Origin: Bacillota bacterium
Lineage (GTDB): Bacteria; Bacillota; Clostridia; Christensenellales; Aristaeellaceae
DNA length: 46,308 bases
Direction of reading: 5' to 3'
Assembly: GCA_023421395.1 (NCBI GenBank)
Contig: JAEZTL010000039.1
Span: forward strand, 1 to 46,308
The translations under genes and the position numbers were made by a program. Shown one piece after another: positions 32,223 to 40,145 of the stretch (within the stretch, counting starts at the first letter, position 1; every line of letters begins with the position of its first letter). The notes beneath the pieces are model-generated. The model saw only the letters and a program-made list of their open reading frames with translations. It was not told the DNA's origin and did not search any database.

Positions 32223-34916
32223 TCAAACCCGCGGGCCCTCTCGCGCGGCCAGGATGACCGCACCCGACACGCCGGAAGGCTGCGGCCGGGTGATGGCCGC
32301 GCGTTCTCGGGATGCATACAACCTGCGCCTGCGAATGTCGTCGATGATGTTCGAAAAATACGGCCAGCGCGAATCCACCGGGGTCGGGCTATCCTCCTCC
32401 CGACGGCCGGGATCGATGACGTGGTTGATCCAGGTGTTGGCCGCGATGATCGTCAGGCGGTGAGTACCCGCGGATACGCGCCCCAGCGGCGCGAGGAAGG
32501 GGGCCTTCCAGATAGAGGCGACGCGCTCCCCGTCCAGCAGCACATCGCAGCAGCAGTCCAGGCGCTCGAGCTCCACGTAGAGCTCGCCGCCCTCGCGCAG
32601 CGCAAAGTCCGCCTCATAGCATCCGTCACCGCTGAAGTAGCGCGTCTTTTCGAATTGCTCCCAGGAAACCGGGTCCTGAAGGTGCTCCACGATGGTTTTT
32701 CCCTCGATGGAAAGCGTCCATCCGGTCACGTGCAGCACGGGGCGGAAGCGTTCAACCGGGCGGGGCGGCAGCCCCTCCTCCCCCGCGATGAGTACCAGCG
32801 ACTGGTTGGGCGCCAGCGCGGCCTCAAGCCGCGTCCGCTCGGAGGAATGCGTCAGAGAAAGGGGCGCGACGTCCTTCATTTCCAACGGATCGTACAACCG
32901 GACGCCGGCGCAAAGGGGCAGATTCAGTGCGGCGTGACGGGCTTTCAAGCTCATGTTGGCGACGAAATAGACCTCCTGACCGTCCACGCGGCGGTGAATG
33001 AAGCCCACATCCTCCGCGTCTTCTCCCTCGATCACCAGGTCGGGCGGCAACACCCGCCGCACCGCCGCGATCAGTCCGTCGCCCCGGTCGGGCGCGAAAA
33101 CCGCGGAAATCCGCGCCATCGAATCCCGGACGGCGCGCCGCTTTTCCTCCAGATCCATCAGCCCGCAACCCTCGCGGGGCAGCGGCCCGCAGGAAATGAT
33201 TTTGACGCCCGCGGCACTCATCCGCTGGATCGTTCGGGCCGTCTCCACCGGCAGACGGGTGCAGCCGGCCAGAATCAGCGCTTCGTAGCGGTTGTCGCCG
33301 ATCCGGAGCGCGCCTGCTTCGATCGCTCCGAGCTTGACCAGCGCGTCGTCGCTGACGTACGTGAACCAGTAGCCCGCGCGCTGCAGGCGGTTCACGGTGT
33401 CCTTTCCGATGTAGTCCTCTACCCGAAGCGCCATGTGCAATTCCGCCATCGGAGAATCCGACCAGATGTCCGCCGCGGGGATGTACACCATGACGGCGCT
33501 GACCGCGCCGCCGCCCTGCATCAGCGCCGTGACGCGGTGCATGTAGGCGGACAACTCCGGGAAGAAGCGCCACCAGGTGTTGTTGGGGCCCAGCATCGAC
33601 GAGGCGTAAAAATTCCACCCCGGCTTGCCCGCCCGCTCCGGCGAATAGGAAAAGCCGTGGTTTACGATCATCTGAATGCCGTCGACCGCGATGGCGTCAA
33701 AGGCGCGCTTGACCATCTCCGGGGTTTCAAGGAACCGGGGCGTCCGAAGCCAGGTGAAGCTCTCGTTGGAGACGACGCGCTTTCCATAGCAAAGCCCCGC
33801 CGATACCGCCAGCCGCCGGTGTACGGTGTTGACCTGATAACGGTCGTTGAGCCCAAACGTCTCTCCCTCCGGGATGTCAGCGCTGGCATAGGCCCTGAGG
33901 ATGTCTGCCCACGTGCCGTGAGCCTGGGTGCGGGCGGTGACGCCCCACTTTTTGCACCAGGCGGTGAAGTTTTCGAAGAACCCCTCCAGCGTCAACTCGG
34001 AAAATGTCCGGAAGTAGTCGTAGCGGACGGGCTTTGTGACCGGCCCCATATCCCCCCACAGCGCGGGCAGGTAGGGTGTCAGGTCGTAACCGCGTCGGCG
34101 TTTGAATTCGTCCAGCATGGGCTTTGTCCAGTTGCAGCCGCCCAGCTCGATAGAATCGCAGAAGAACGAACGGATCCGCCCCCGGCCCAGGCGCTCGATC
34201 AGCGCGTCGCCCATGGTGCGGAAGTAGATATCCGACACGTCCTTCCGGCAATGGTCGATGGCCAGTCCCTGCATGTTGGGCGCGGGTTTGCCCACGTTCT
34301 GCTTGTACTTTTGCACCACGAAGGTGAAGATTCTGTGGGGCCCCTCGGGCACCCTGACGTCCAGCCTGCTGCCCCATCGCCAGGTTTCGATGTAGGTTGG
34401 GGCTACGCTCGCCGTGACGTCCCGGGCGCTCCCCGCATCCATCACACCGTCCGCCACGCGGCAGAGCACGACCCGTTCGATCTCCCCCGGCAGCACGCCC
34501 GTGTAGTCGAAGGAAAAATCGCAGGGGCCGTTCACGTCGTGGCTGAAGGGCACCAGAATGTCCGGAGCCATGGTGTCCTCTACAAAGGAGCCTCCAAAGG
34601 GCCAGCCGGAACCCAGCGTGAGATCCACGTCGATGTCCATTTCCTTCGCGCACGAGAGTGTGAAATCCAGAACGTCGAAGAATTCCGGCGAGAAAAAGTC
34701 CAGATGCCGCTGCCCGGCGGAAGGGTCGTCAAACTCCAGCGGGTAGATGATCTGGATCTCCACGCCACCCAAGTGCGCCGCGCGCATTTCTTCCAGCTGA
34801 AGCCGGATTTCCTCTTTTTCCACCGCGCCGCCGTACCACCACCAGCGGGTGTTGACGCGCGCCTCCCGCGCCGGAAATTTCAGGCGGCCGATCGCGCCGC
34901 GCGCCCGTCCGTCCAT
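32223..34916 (-). CDS. GH106-family alpha-L-rhamnosidase
   Basis: I prefer ATG 34916 (897 residues), preceded by GTGAGGGGT. A GTG at 34925 overlaps the upstream stop codon by GTGA and is possible. The N-terminal motif TRWWWYGGAVEKEEI at about 23-37, followed by LEEMRAAHLGGVEIQ, is the signature opening of GH106 glycoside hydrolases. Further family-like segments are DLTLGSGWPFGG, IRSFFCDSIELGG, and SADIPEGETFG near 347-351, whose acidic residues are likely catalytic (inference). A C-terminal jelly-roll sugar-binding domain includes GCYEADFALREGGELYVELE and LLDGERVASIWKAPF. GH106 enzymes remove alpha-L-rhamnose from plant glycans, including pectic rhamnogalacturonan. No signal peptide is visible, so it acts in the cytosol on imported oligosaccharides. 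It is the last gene of the transporter operon. Confidence 0.88.
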   Translation of the reverse strand: MDGRARGAIGRLKFPAREARVNTRWWWYGGAVEKEEIRLQLEEMRAAHLGGVEIQIIYPLEFDDPSAGQRHLDFFSPEFFDVLDFTLSCAKEMDIDVDLTLGSGWPFGGSFVEDTMAPDILVPFSHDVNGPCDFSFDYTGVLPGEIERVVLCRVADGVMDAGSARDVTASVAPTYIETWRWGSRLDVRVPEGPHRIFTFVVQKYKQNVGKPAPNMQGLAIDHCRKDVSDIYFRTMGDALIERLGRGRIRSFFCDSIELGGCNWTKPMLDEFKRRRGYDLTPYLPALWGDMGPVTKPVRYDYFRTFSELTLEGFFENFTAWCKKWGVTARTQAHGTWADILRAYASADIPEGETFGLNDRYQVNTVHRRLAVSAGLCYGKRVVSNESFTWLRTPRFLETPEMVKRAFDAIAVDGIQMIVNHGFSYSPERAGKPGWNFYASSMLGPNNTWWRFFPELSAYMHRVTALMQGGGAVSAVMVYIPAADIWSDSPMAELHMALRVEDYIGKDTVNRLQRAGYWFTYVSDDALVKLGAIEAGALRIGDNRYEALILAGCTRLPVETARTIQRMSAAGVKIISCGPLPREGCGLMDLEEKRRAVRDSMARISAVFAPDRGDGLIAAVRRVLPPDLVIEGEDAEDVGFIHRRVDGQEVYFVANMSLKARHAALNLPLCAGVRLYDPLEMKDVAPLSLTHSSERTRLEAALAPNQSLVLIAGEEGLPPRPVERFRPVLHVTGWTLSIEGKTIVEHLQDPVSWEQFEKTRYFSGDGCYEADFALREGGELYVELERLDCCCDVLLDGERVASIWKAPFLAPLGRVSAGTHRLTIIAANTWINHVIDPGRREEDSPTPVDSRWPYFSNIIDDIRRRRLYASRERAAITRPQPSGVSGAVILAAREGPRV

Positions 34917-34921
34917 ACCCC

Positions 34922-36163
34922 TCACCCCTTGATCGGCTCGAAGAAGACCTCGTCCTCCTCGATTTCCACGCAGACGACAGTGTCGATGTCCCGGGGTTTT
35001 TCGCCGGGCCAGAGGATGCGCCAGGAGTGGTCGCCCTCGCAGGTGACCCGCTCGCGCAGCGTGAGCGGCCGTCCGTCCGCCAGCAGGTAAGCCCGCCGGG
35101 GCTTGTTGCCCATGTTGAGAAGGTACACGTCGGGCATGTCCTCAAACACGTGGATGTAAAGCTTGCCGGGGCGGGCGGTGAAGTAGCCCCAGTCGATGTC
35201 ATAGGGATAGACCGGCACCGGGCGCGTGCCGTAGATGCTCTCGCCGCACTTTTTCAGAAAATTGCCGATGACGCCCAGCACCCGTACGCTCTCCACCGGC
35301 ACGCGCCCCATGGCGTCCGGGCCGATGTTCAGAAGGAAATTCCCGCCGCGGCTGACCACCTTGACGAGGTTTCGGATCAGCTTTTCCGGGCTCTTCCAGC
35401 GCCGATCGAACCGGTTGAAGCCCCAGGTGTCGTTGATGGTGGCGGGCACCTCAAAGTCTCCCGGATAGGGAAGCAGCGGGATGAAGTTGTCGCCGGTGGT
35501 CATGTAGTCGCCCAGACCGTTGCCGATGCGCCCGGAGATAAGGCATTCCGGCTGAAGCCCCTTCACCAGCGCGTAAAGTTCCCGGGACTCATCCCGCGTC
35601 ATGGTCATGGGCGTATCGAACCAGATAAGACCGATGTCGCCGTAGTTCGTCAAAAGCTCCCGGATCTGCGGGATGCACTTTTCATCCAGGTATCTGCGGA
35701 AATTTTTGCCCGCATCCGGCACGTTCTCCTCGATGCCGTCGGGATGGTGCCAATCCTGCGCCTGGGAATAGTAAAAGCAGAGCGTCAGGCCATATCGGTC
35801 GCAGGCCTCGCGCAGCGCCCGCGCCGGGTCGCGGCCCCAGGGCGTCGCGTCCACCGCGTTATAGCGGTCGGCGGCGGAGCGAAACATCGCGAAGCCCTCG
35901 TGGTGCTTGGCAGTCAATACGACGTACTTCATGCCCGCGTCCCGCGCCAGATGCGCGATGGCGTCGGCGTCAAAATCCGCGGGATTGAAGCGCGCGGCCA
36001 GCTTTTCGTACTCCGAAACCGGAATTTTGAGATCGTGCATGATCCACTCGGCGATGTTGTCCGTCCGGACGCCCTCGTATTCCCCCGCCAGCATCGCGTA
36101 CAGCCCCCAATGGATGAAAAGGCCGAACTTCGCGTCCCGCCACCAGCGCTTGCAATCGTCCAT
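34922..36163 (-). CDS. GH29-family alpha-L-fucosidase
   Basis: The start is ATG 36163 behind AGGAGG, giving 413 residues; the open frame's 50-residue upstream extension overlaps the GntR gene and is not family-like. The N-terminus RWWRDAKFGLFIHWGLYAM is the classic GH29 opening. MKYVVLTAKHHEGFAMF (about 90-106) is the conserved HH motif, and GLIWFDTP places the nucleophile at Asp183. The region around LNIGPDAMGRVP matches the end of the catalytic TIM barrel. A short C-terminal beta domain follows. The expected reaction is retaining hydrolysis of alpha-linked L-fucose. No signal peptide is seen, so the enzyme is cytosolic and acts on imported fucosylated oligosaccharide. It sits 11 bp after the GntR gene and overlaps or abuts the rhamnosidase start. 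Confidence 0.92.
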   Translation of the reverse strand: MDDCKRWWRDAKFGLFIHWGLYAMLAGEYEGVRTDNIAEWIMHDLKIPVSEYEKLAARFNPADFDADAIAHLARDAGMKYVVLTAKHHEGFAMFRSAADRYNAVDATPWGRDPARALREACDRYGLTLCFYYSQAQDWHHPDGIEENVPDAGKNFRRYLDEKCIPQIRELLTNYGDIGLIWFDTPMTMTRDESRELYALVKGLQPECLISGRIGNGLGDYMTTGDNFIPLLPYPGDFEVPATINDTWGFNRFDRRWKSPEKLIRNLVKVVSRGGNFLLNIGPDAMGRVPVESVRVLGVIGNFLKKCGESIYGTRPVPVYPYDIDWGYFTARPGKLYIHVFEDMPDVYLLNMGNKPRRAYLLADGRPLTLRERVTCEGDHSWRILWPGEKPRDIDTVVCVEIEEDEVFFEPIKG

Positions 36164-36174
36164 CTGTCTTCCTC

Positions 36175-36876
36175 CTAGGGTTTCTCCGCCGGCGCGTCCA
36201 GTACGCGCAGGTCGTACATGCGGATGTACTCGTGGGCGGCCAGCGCAAAGCTCAGCTTCTTTTCCTTGAGCGCCCGGGCCAACTCCAGATGATAGGGCAC
36301 GGTCTTGATCCAAAGGGACACCGCGCCGTCAAAAATGCCGGAATAATCGTTCAGCGCGTCAATCAGCGACAATACCAGTTGGGAAAGGGTGCTGCTGCCG
36401 CCGCAGTCCAGCAGCTGGATGTGAAATTCCCGATCCAGCGCCACGGAGAACTCGCCCGCCTCCGCCAGATCGCGCAGGCGCTCACCCAGTCCGATCAGCC
36501 TGTCCAGCTGTTCGGCGGTGGCGCAATCGGCCGCCCGGCGGATCGCCAGCGACTCCAGCCACATCTTGATCTCGAGCAGATCCCGGTAGTCGACCCGGAG
36601 CAGTTCCATCTGCAGCGACGGCTCGGCCATCTCTTTTTGGATGAACGCGCCTTTGCCGGGCTCGACCTCGATCACGCCTTCCGAGCGCAGCACGCCCAGC
36701 GCCTCGCGCACGGTGTTGCGGCCGGTATTCAGCCGTTCGGCCAGCGTGCGCTCGGAGGGCAGCCTGTCCCCGATGCCAAGGCCCTCCGCGTAGATATACT
36801 GGCAGATCGCCCCTGCCACGCGGACGTGCAGAAGATCCCGGGAGACGGGTTCCATGCGCTGTCCGGACCGCTTCAT
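36175..36876 (-). CDS. GntR-family transcriptional regulator (FadR/FCD type)
   Basis: A 233-residue protein starts at ATG 36876 behind AAGGAG, five bases after the permease stop. Residues 15-80 form the GntR winged helix-turn-helix: DRLPSERTLAERLNTGRN, VREALGVLRSEGVIEVEPG and KGAFI are diagnostic. The C-terminal part from about 95 is an all-helical FCD ligand domain (LLEIKMWLESLAIRRAA, DREFHIQLLDCGGSSTLSQL), with the usual Asp/His metal-ligand positions (D and H in LDREFHIQLL). Such regulators usually repress uptake and catabolic operons and release DNA when a small carboxylate or sugar acid binds. Its place inside the operon suggests that it controls this operon. The effector is unknown. Confidence 0.9.
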   Translation of the reverse strand: MKRSGQRMEPVSRDLLHVRVAGAICQYIYAEGLGIGDRLPSERTLAERLNTGRNTVREALGVLRSEGVIEVEPGKGAFIQKEMAEPSLQMELLRVDYRDLLEIKMWLESLAIRRAADCATAEQLDRLIGLGERLRDLAEAGEFSVALDREFHIQLLDCGGSSTLSQLVLSLIDALNDYSGIFDGAVSLWIKTVPYHLELARALKEKKLSFALAAHEYIRMYDLRVLDAPAEKP

Positions 36877-36881
36877 GGTCT

Positions 36882-37724
36882 TCACTCCTTCACCGCGCCC
36901 GCCGTCAGCCCATCGACGACAAAGCGCTGCATGACCGCAAACATCACCGCGGTGGGCAATAGCGCCAATACGCCGCCCGCCATCAGAACGCCCCACTTGA
37001 CATCGTATTTCCCGATCAGCGACTTCAGGCCCACCGGGATGGTCCACATGTCGGAAGTGCTGATGAAGATCGTGCCGGCGATCAGTTCGTTCCACGCGCC
37101 GACGAAGGCGAACACAAAGACCGCCACGATGCCCGGGAACATCACCGGCAGCACAACGCGCCTGAGGCCCTGGCTCCGTGTGCAGCCGTCCACATAGGCG
37201 GCCTCCTCCAGCGTGTAGGGGATGCGCTCAAAGAAGCTGCGCATCGTGATCGCGCAGAAGGGCAGGTTGACGATCAGGTAATATACAAAGAGGCTGAACC
37301 GGGTATTGACCAGTTGGAGCTTCGCGTAGATCAGGTAGAGCGGGATGATGACCAGGATGCCGGGGATCATCTGCGTGATCAGGAAAAACAGCAGCATCGC
37401 GCTCTTTCCGCGGAAGGAATAGCGCGCCATCGCGTAGCCGCCCAGAATGGACAGAAGCGTGATGCATACCGCGGTGGCCAGCGATACGATGATCGAGTTC
37501 TTCAGCATCTGCGCATAGTCGTACATCGAGAACAGCTGATTGTAGTTCTCGGCGGTGAATGTCTGGGGGAAATAGGTCAGCTGCTGCGCGTTGATGATCT
37601 CCGTGTGGGGCTTGAAGGATGTGACCGCCATCCAGTAGATCGGCAGGATCACCGCCAGGAGGAACAGCGTCAGCAAAACCACGCGTCCCGAGGTCAGCGC
37701 CGCCCTTTTCAGCCGCCTGTGCAT
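36882..37724 (-). CDS. Carbohydrate ABC transporter permease (MalG type)
   Basis: A 280-residue inner-membrane protein with about six transmembrane helices. The first is VVLLTLFLLAVILPIYWMAV, followed by a short periplasm-side loop with FKPHTEI, typical of MalG/UgpE-type permeases. The EAA loop that docks the ATPase reads EEAAYVDGCTRSQGLRRVVL (about 185-204). The start codon ATG at 37724 shares its A with the TAA stop of the other permease (one-base overlap), implying translational coupling. No ATPase gene is in the operon. In Firmicutes a shared MsmX-type ATPase often serves such importers, which is the likely arrangement here. Confidence 0.93.
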   Translation of the reverse strand: MHRRLKRAALTSGRVVLLTLFLLAVILPIYWMAVTSFKPHTEIINAQQLTYFPQTFTAENYNQLFSMYDYAQMLKNSIIVSLATAVCITLLSILGGYAMARYSFRGKSAMLLFFLITQMIPGILVIIPLYLIYAKLQLVNTRFSLFVYYLIVNLPFCAITMRSFFERIPYTLEEAAYVDGCTRSQGLRRVVLPVMFPGIVAVFVFAFVGAWNELIAGTIFISTSDMWTIPVGLKSLIGKYDVKWGVLMAGGVLALLPTAVMFAVMQRFVVDGLTAGAVKE

Positions 37725-38707
37725 TAGAAATCACCCGCCCTATTATACTTGGTCACCCGCAGGAACACAACCGCGTACACCGCCAGAATGACCATCAAAA
37801 GCACGCCCAGCGCGGAGGCGAGGCCGAAATCGTACCCCGAGAACGCGCGCGTGTACATGTACGAGGGCAGCGTCTGGGAGTAGTTGGCCGGACCGCCGCC
37901 GGTGATGACCACGATCAGATCGAAGGAATTGAAAATCCAGATGGTGCGCAGTAGGATCGTCACGATGACGGTTGGCTTGATGTAGGGCATCGTGATGGAG
38001 AAGAAGCGGCGGATCGCGCCGCATCCGTCCATGTCGGCGGCCTCGTATACATCCGCCGGGATGGACTGCAGCGCCGCCAGGTTCATGATCGCAAAAAACG
38101 GCACGCCCATCCAGATCATCGCCAGAATGACCACCGTCAGCGAAAGCCCGGGCGTCCCCAGCCACGCGAGCTTCTCACCCGCCCAGCCGAGCTTTTGCAG
38201 GAGGTCGTTCACCACGCCGTACTCGCCGTTGAAAGACCAGCGGTAAATGAGGCCGATGACGAACGCCGAAAACGCCCACGGCAGGAAAACGGCCGCCTGA
38301 TACAGGCCACGGCCGCGAAATTTCTTTCTGAGCGCCAGCGCCAGCGTCATGCCCAGAAGAAACTGCCCGGCGACGCTCGCCACCACGTAGACCAGCGAAT
38401 TTTTCATGATCAGGCCCATGTCGGAATCGGCAAAGAGCTTTCTGAAGTTGTCGAGGCCATTGAAACGGATGGCGTTGGGCGCGGTCAGCTTGTAGTTTTG
38501 AAAGGCCATGACGAAGCTGTTGATCAGCGGATAGCCGAACATCAGCAGCAGCAAAAGCAGCACCGGCAGGATGAAAAGATACGGCTCGGCGGCGCTTCGG
38601 GCGCGCCGGTAGGCGGCGGGACGCCTGCGCTCGTATCTGCGCAGAAGCCAGAAGCCCAGCGCGCAGACCGCCGCAACCAGGAGAAGATACAGCACCAGAT
38701 GGATCAT
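37724..38707 (-). CDS. Carbohydrate ABC transporter permease (MalF type)
   Basis: I chose ATG 38707 (MIHLVLYLLLVAAVCALGFW), with AAGGAGG just upstream, giving 327 residues; the longer frame to 38761 covers the intergenic stem-loop. An extra N-terminal transmembrane helix and a basic stretch (RRYERRRPAAYRRARS) precede the usual first helix (EPYLFILPVLLLLLLMFGYP). The EAA motif is DVYEAADMDGCGAIRRFF. Phe/Leu-rich helices and the GGGPANYSQTLPSYMYTRAF loop are typical of LacF/MalF-like permeases. It forms the heterodimeric channel with the next gene's product. The extra N-terminal helix is unusual for short Firmicute LacF-type permeases. Confidence 0.92.
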   Translation of the reverse strand: MIHLVLYLLLVAAVCALGFWLLRRYERRRPAAYRRARSAAEPYLFILPVLLLLLLMFGYPLINSFVMAFQNYKLTAPNAIRFNGLDNFRKLFADSDMGLIMKNSLVYVVASVAGQFLLGMTLALALRKKFRGRGLYQAAVFLPWAFSAFVIGLIYRWSFNGEYGVVNDLLQKLGWAGEKLAWLGTPGLSLTVVILAMIWMGVPFFAIMNLAALQSIPADVYEAADMDGCGAIRRFFSITMPYIKPTVIVTILLRTIWIFNSFDLIVVITGGGPANYSQTLPSYMYTRAFSGYDFGLASALGVLLMVILAVYAVVFLRVTKYNRAGDF

Positions 38708-38723
38708 GGTTGCCTCCTTGAAG

Positions 38724-38754
38724 CGCGCGGGGGAAGGATGCCTTCCCCCGCGCG
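38724..38754 (-). promoter_or_regulatory. Perfect 14-bp stem-loop between binding-protein and permease genes
   Basis: CGCGCGGGGGAAGG (38724-38737) pairs perfectly with 38741-38754 around a three-base loop. No T-run follows on the minus strand, so it is not an ordinary terminator. Such hairpins after binding-protein genes often protect the upstream mRNA or reduce read-through, giving more binding protein than permease. Confidence 0.75.
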
Positions 38755-38765
38755 TTGTCAACCGG

Positions 38766-40100
38766 TCAGCCTTCGCTGAGCGCCTTGGGCTGTTCCACGG
38801 CGGAGCCCGGGTTGTCCGCCAGATACTGCTTCATGCGGGCTTCCAGCTCGTTGGCCACGTTGCCCAGAGAGGTCTCCGCGTCCTGCTGGCCCAGCAGGTA
38901 CTTCTGCATTTCCTCATGCATCATGCCCTGATGCATGTCGGTGTAGCTGAAGGGGCCGAAGGCGCAGGGCACCACCATGGCGGGATCGTTCAGCTGCTGC
39001 ACGAAGGCGGCGTAGTAGCCGTCCGGGCCGTAGAAGGGATCGTCGCCGACGGCCTTCTTGACCGGGATCAGGCCGGTGAGCTTGCAGTACTCGATGTTGT
39101 TGTCCGGCCGGGTCAAGAACTCGATCAGTTTCCAGGCCGCGTCCGGATTCTTGGAGTTGGTGGAGATGGAATAGGCGTAGGGCGAATTGACGGTGTTGTA
39201 GATCTTGCCGTCCACGTCGCTCTTGGGCATGGGCATGACCATCCACTGGTCGTCCTGCATGGTGGCGATGCAGGTGGCGGCGACTTCGGAGTCGTTGATC
39301 AGCGTGCCGGTCAGGCCGCCGGTGAAGTTGTCCACCATCTCCACAAAGCCCCAGTTGATGGCGTCCTTGGGCGCGCAGCCGTCCAGGTACAGGCCGCACC
39401 AGGTCTTATAGCCCTCGACCGCCTCCGGGGTGTTGAAAAGCGCCGAGCCGTCGTCGGCATAGGCTTTGCCGCCGGTCATGCTCTCCAGGTACACGAACAG
39501 CGGGTCAAACGCGCCGCGGGCGCCGCGGAAAGAAGTGCCATAGTGGTTCTTGGCGGAATCGGTCAGCTTTCGCACCGCGTCAAAGTACTCGCCGTAGGTC
39601 CAGCCCTTGGCGGGATCCAGGGCGAGGCCGGCTTCCGCCGCCCAGTCCTTGCGCACATAGACGCCCTTGACCATCACGCCGTCGGGCACGGTGTAGTAAT
39701 TGCCGTAGAGCTCCTTCTCGCCCTTCCAGACCAGTTTGGTCACGGTGTCGGCGTACTCGCTCTCGGTGCCCTCGATGTAGCTGTTGAGGGGAAGCACCCA
39801 ATTCGCCGCGGTGAACTGGCCCAGCCAGCCTGCCCAAGTGGTCATCACATCCGGCAGCTGTCCGGAGGTGCCCAGTACCGTCAGCTTGTTGGCCGCGTCA
39901 TCCCACGGAACGGATTCGTACGTCACCGCGATGCCAGTCTCTTCCTGGAACTTGGCGAAGGTCGTTTCGAAATACTCCTGACGGACGGGGCTTGGAGAAA
40001 CATCGATGAAGCGCAGATTGGTCCCCTCGGCCATCGCAAAGCCCGTGAACAGGCTTGCGAGGAGCGCGAGACACAGGACGGTTCCCAGCAGTTTCCTCAT
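38766..40100 (-). CDS. Sugar ABC transporter substrate-binding protein (MalE-like, family 1)
   Basis: A 444-residue protein starts at ATG 40100 behind AAGGAGGG. Residues 1-24 are a signal peptide (MRKLLGTVLCLALLASLFTG then FAMA, cleavage before EG). The mature part has the family 1 extracellular sugar-binding fold: FAKFQEETGIAVTYESVPWD, GQLPDVMTTWAG, NSPYAYSISTNSKNPDAAW and KLIEFLTRPDNN. The gene precedes two permeases, so it delivers oligosaccharide to them. There is no lipobox cysteine at the cleavage site, unlike most Gram-positive binding proteins, so how the protein stays near the membrane is unclear. The ligand is probably a rhamnose- or fucose-containing oligosaccharide, judged from the two glycosidases downstream. 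Confidence 0.93.
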   Translation of the reverse strand: MRKLLGTVLCLALLASLFTGFAMAEGTNLRFIDVSPSPVRQEYFETTFAKFQEETGIAVTYESVPWDDAANKLTVLGTSGQLPDVMTTWAGWLGQFTAANWVLPLNSYIEGTESEYADTVTKLVWKGEKELYGNYYTVPDGVMVKGVYVRKDWAAEAGLALDPAKGWTYGEYFDAVRKLTDSAKNHYGTSFRGARGAFDPLFVYLESMTGGKAYADDGSALFNTPEAVEGYKTWCGLYLDGCAPKDAINWGFVEMVDNFTGGLTGTLINDSEVAATCIATMQDDQWMVMPMPKSDVDGKIYNTVNSPYAYSISTNSKNPDAAWKLIEFLTRPDNNIEYCKLTGLIPVKKAVGDDPFYGPDGYYAAFVQQLNDPAMVVPCAFGPFSYTDMHQGMMHEEMQKYLLGQQDAETSLGNVANELEARMKQYLADNPGSAVEQPKALSEG

Positions 40101-40145
40101 GCTATTCCCTCCTTATCTTTTGAACGGCGCGCCGTGGCCCACCGG

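Noticed and set aside
32208..35090. Plus-strand frame of 960 residues opposite the GH106 gene
   Set aside because: It is a shadow of the rhamnosidase frame. The minus strand has full family motifs, and the plus-strand product is Arg/His-rich without any motif. Frames 35027-36178, 38706-40265 and 40338-41594 were rejected for the same reason.
36164..36313. N-terminal extension of the GH29 frame
   Set aside because: It runs through the GntR gene in another frame and lacks family sequence, and a strong AGGAGG site precedes ATG 36163.
40124..40135. ACGGCGCGCCGT palindrome between the PLP-enzyme and binding-protein genes
   Set aside because: The possible stem is very short and there is no T-run, so it does not support a terminator separating the two genes.
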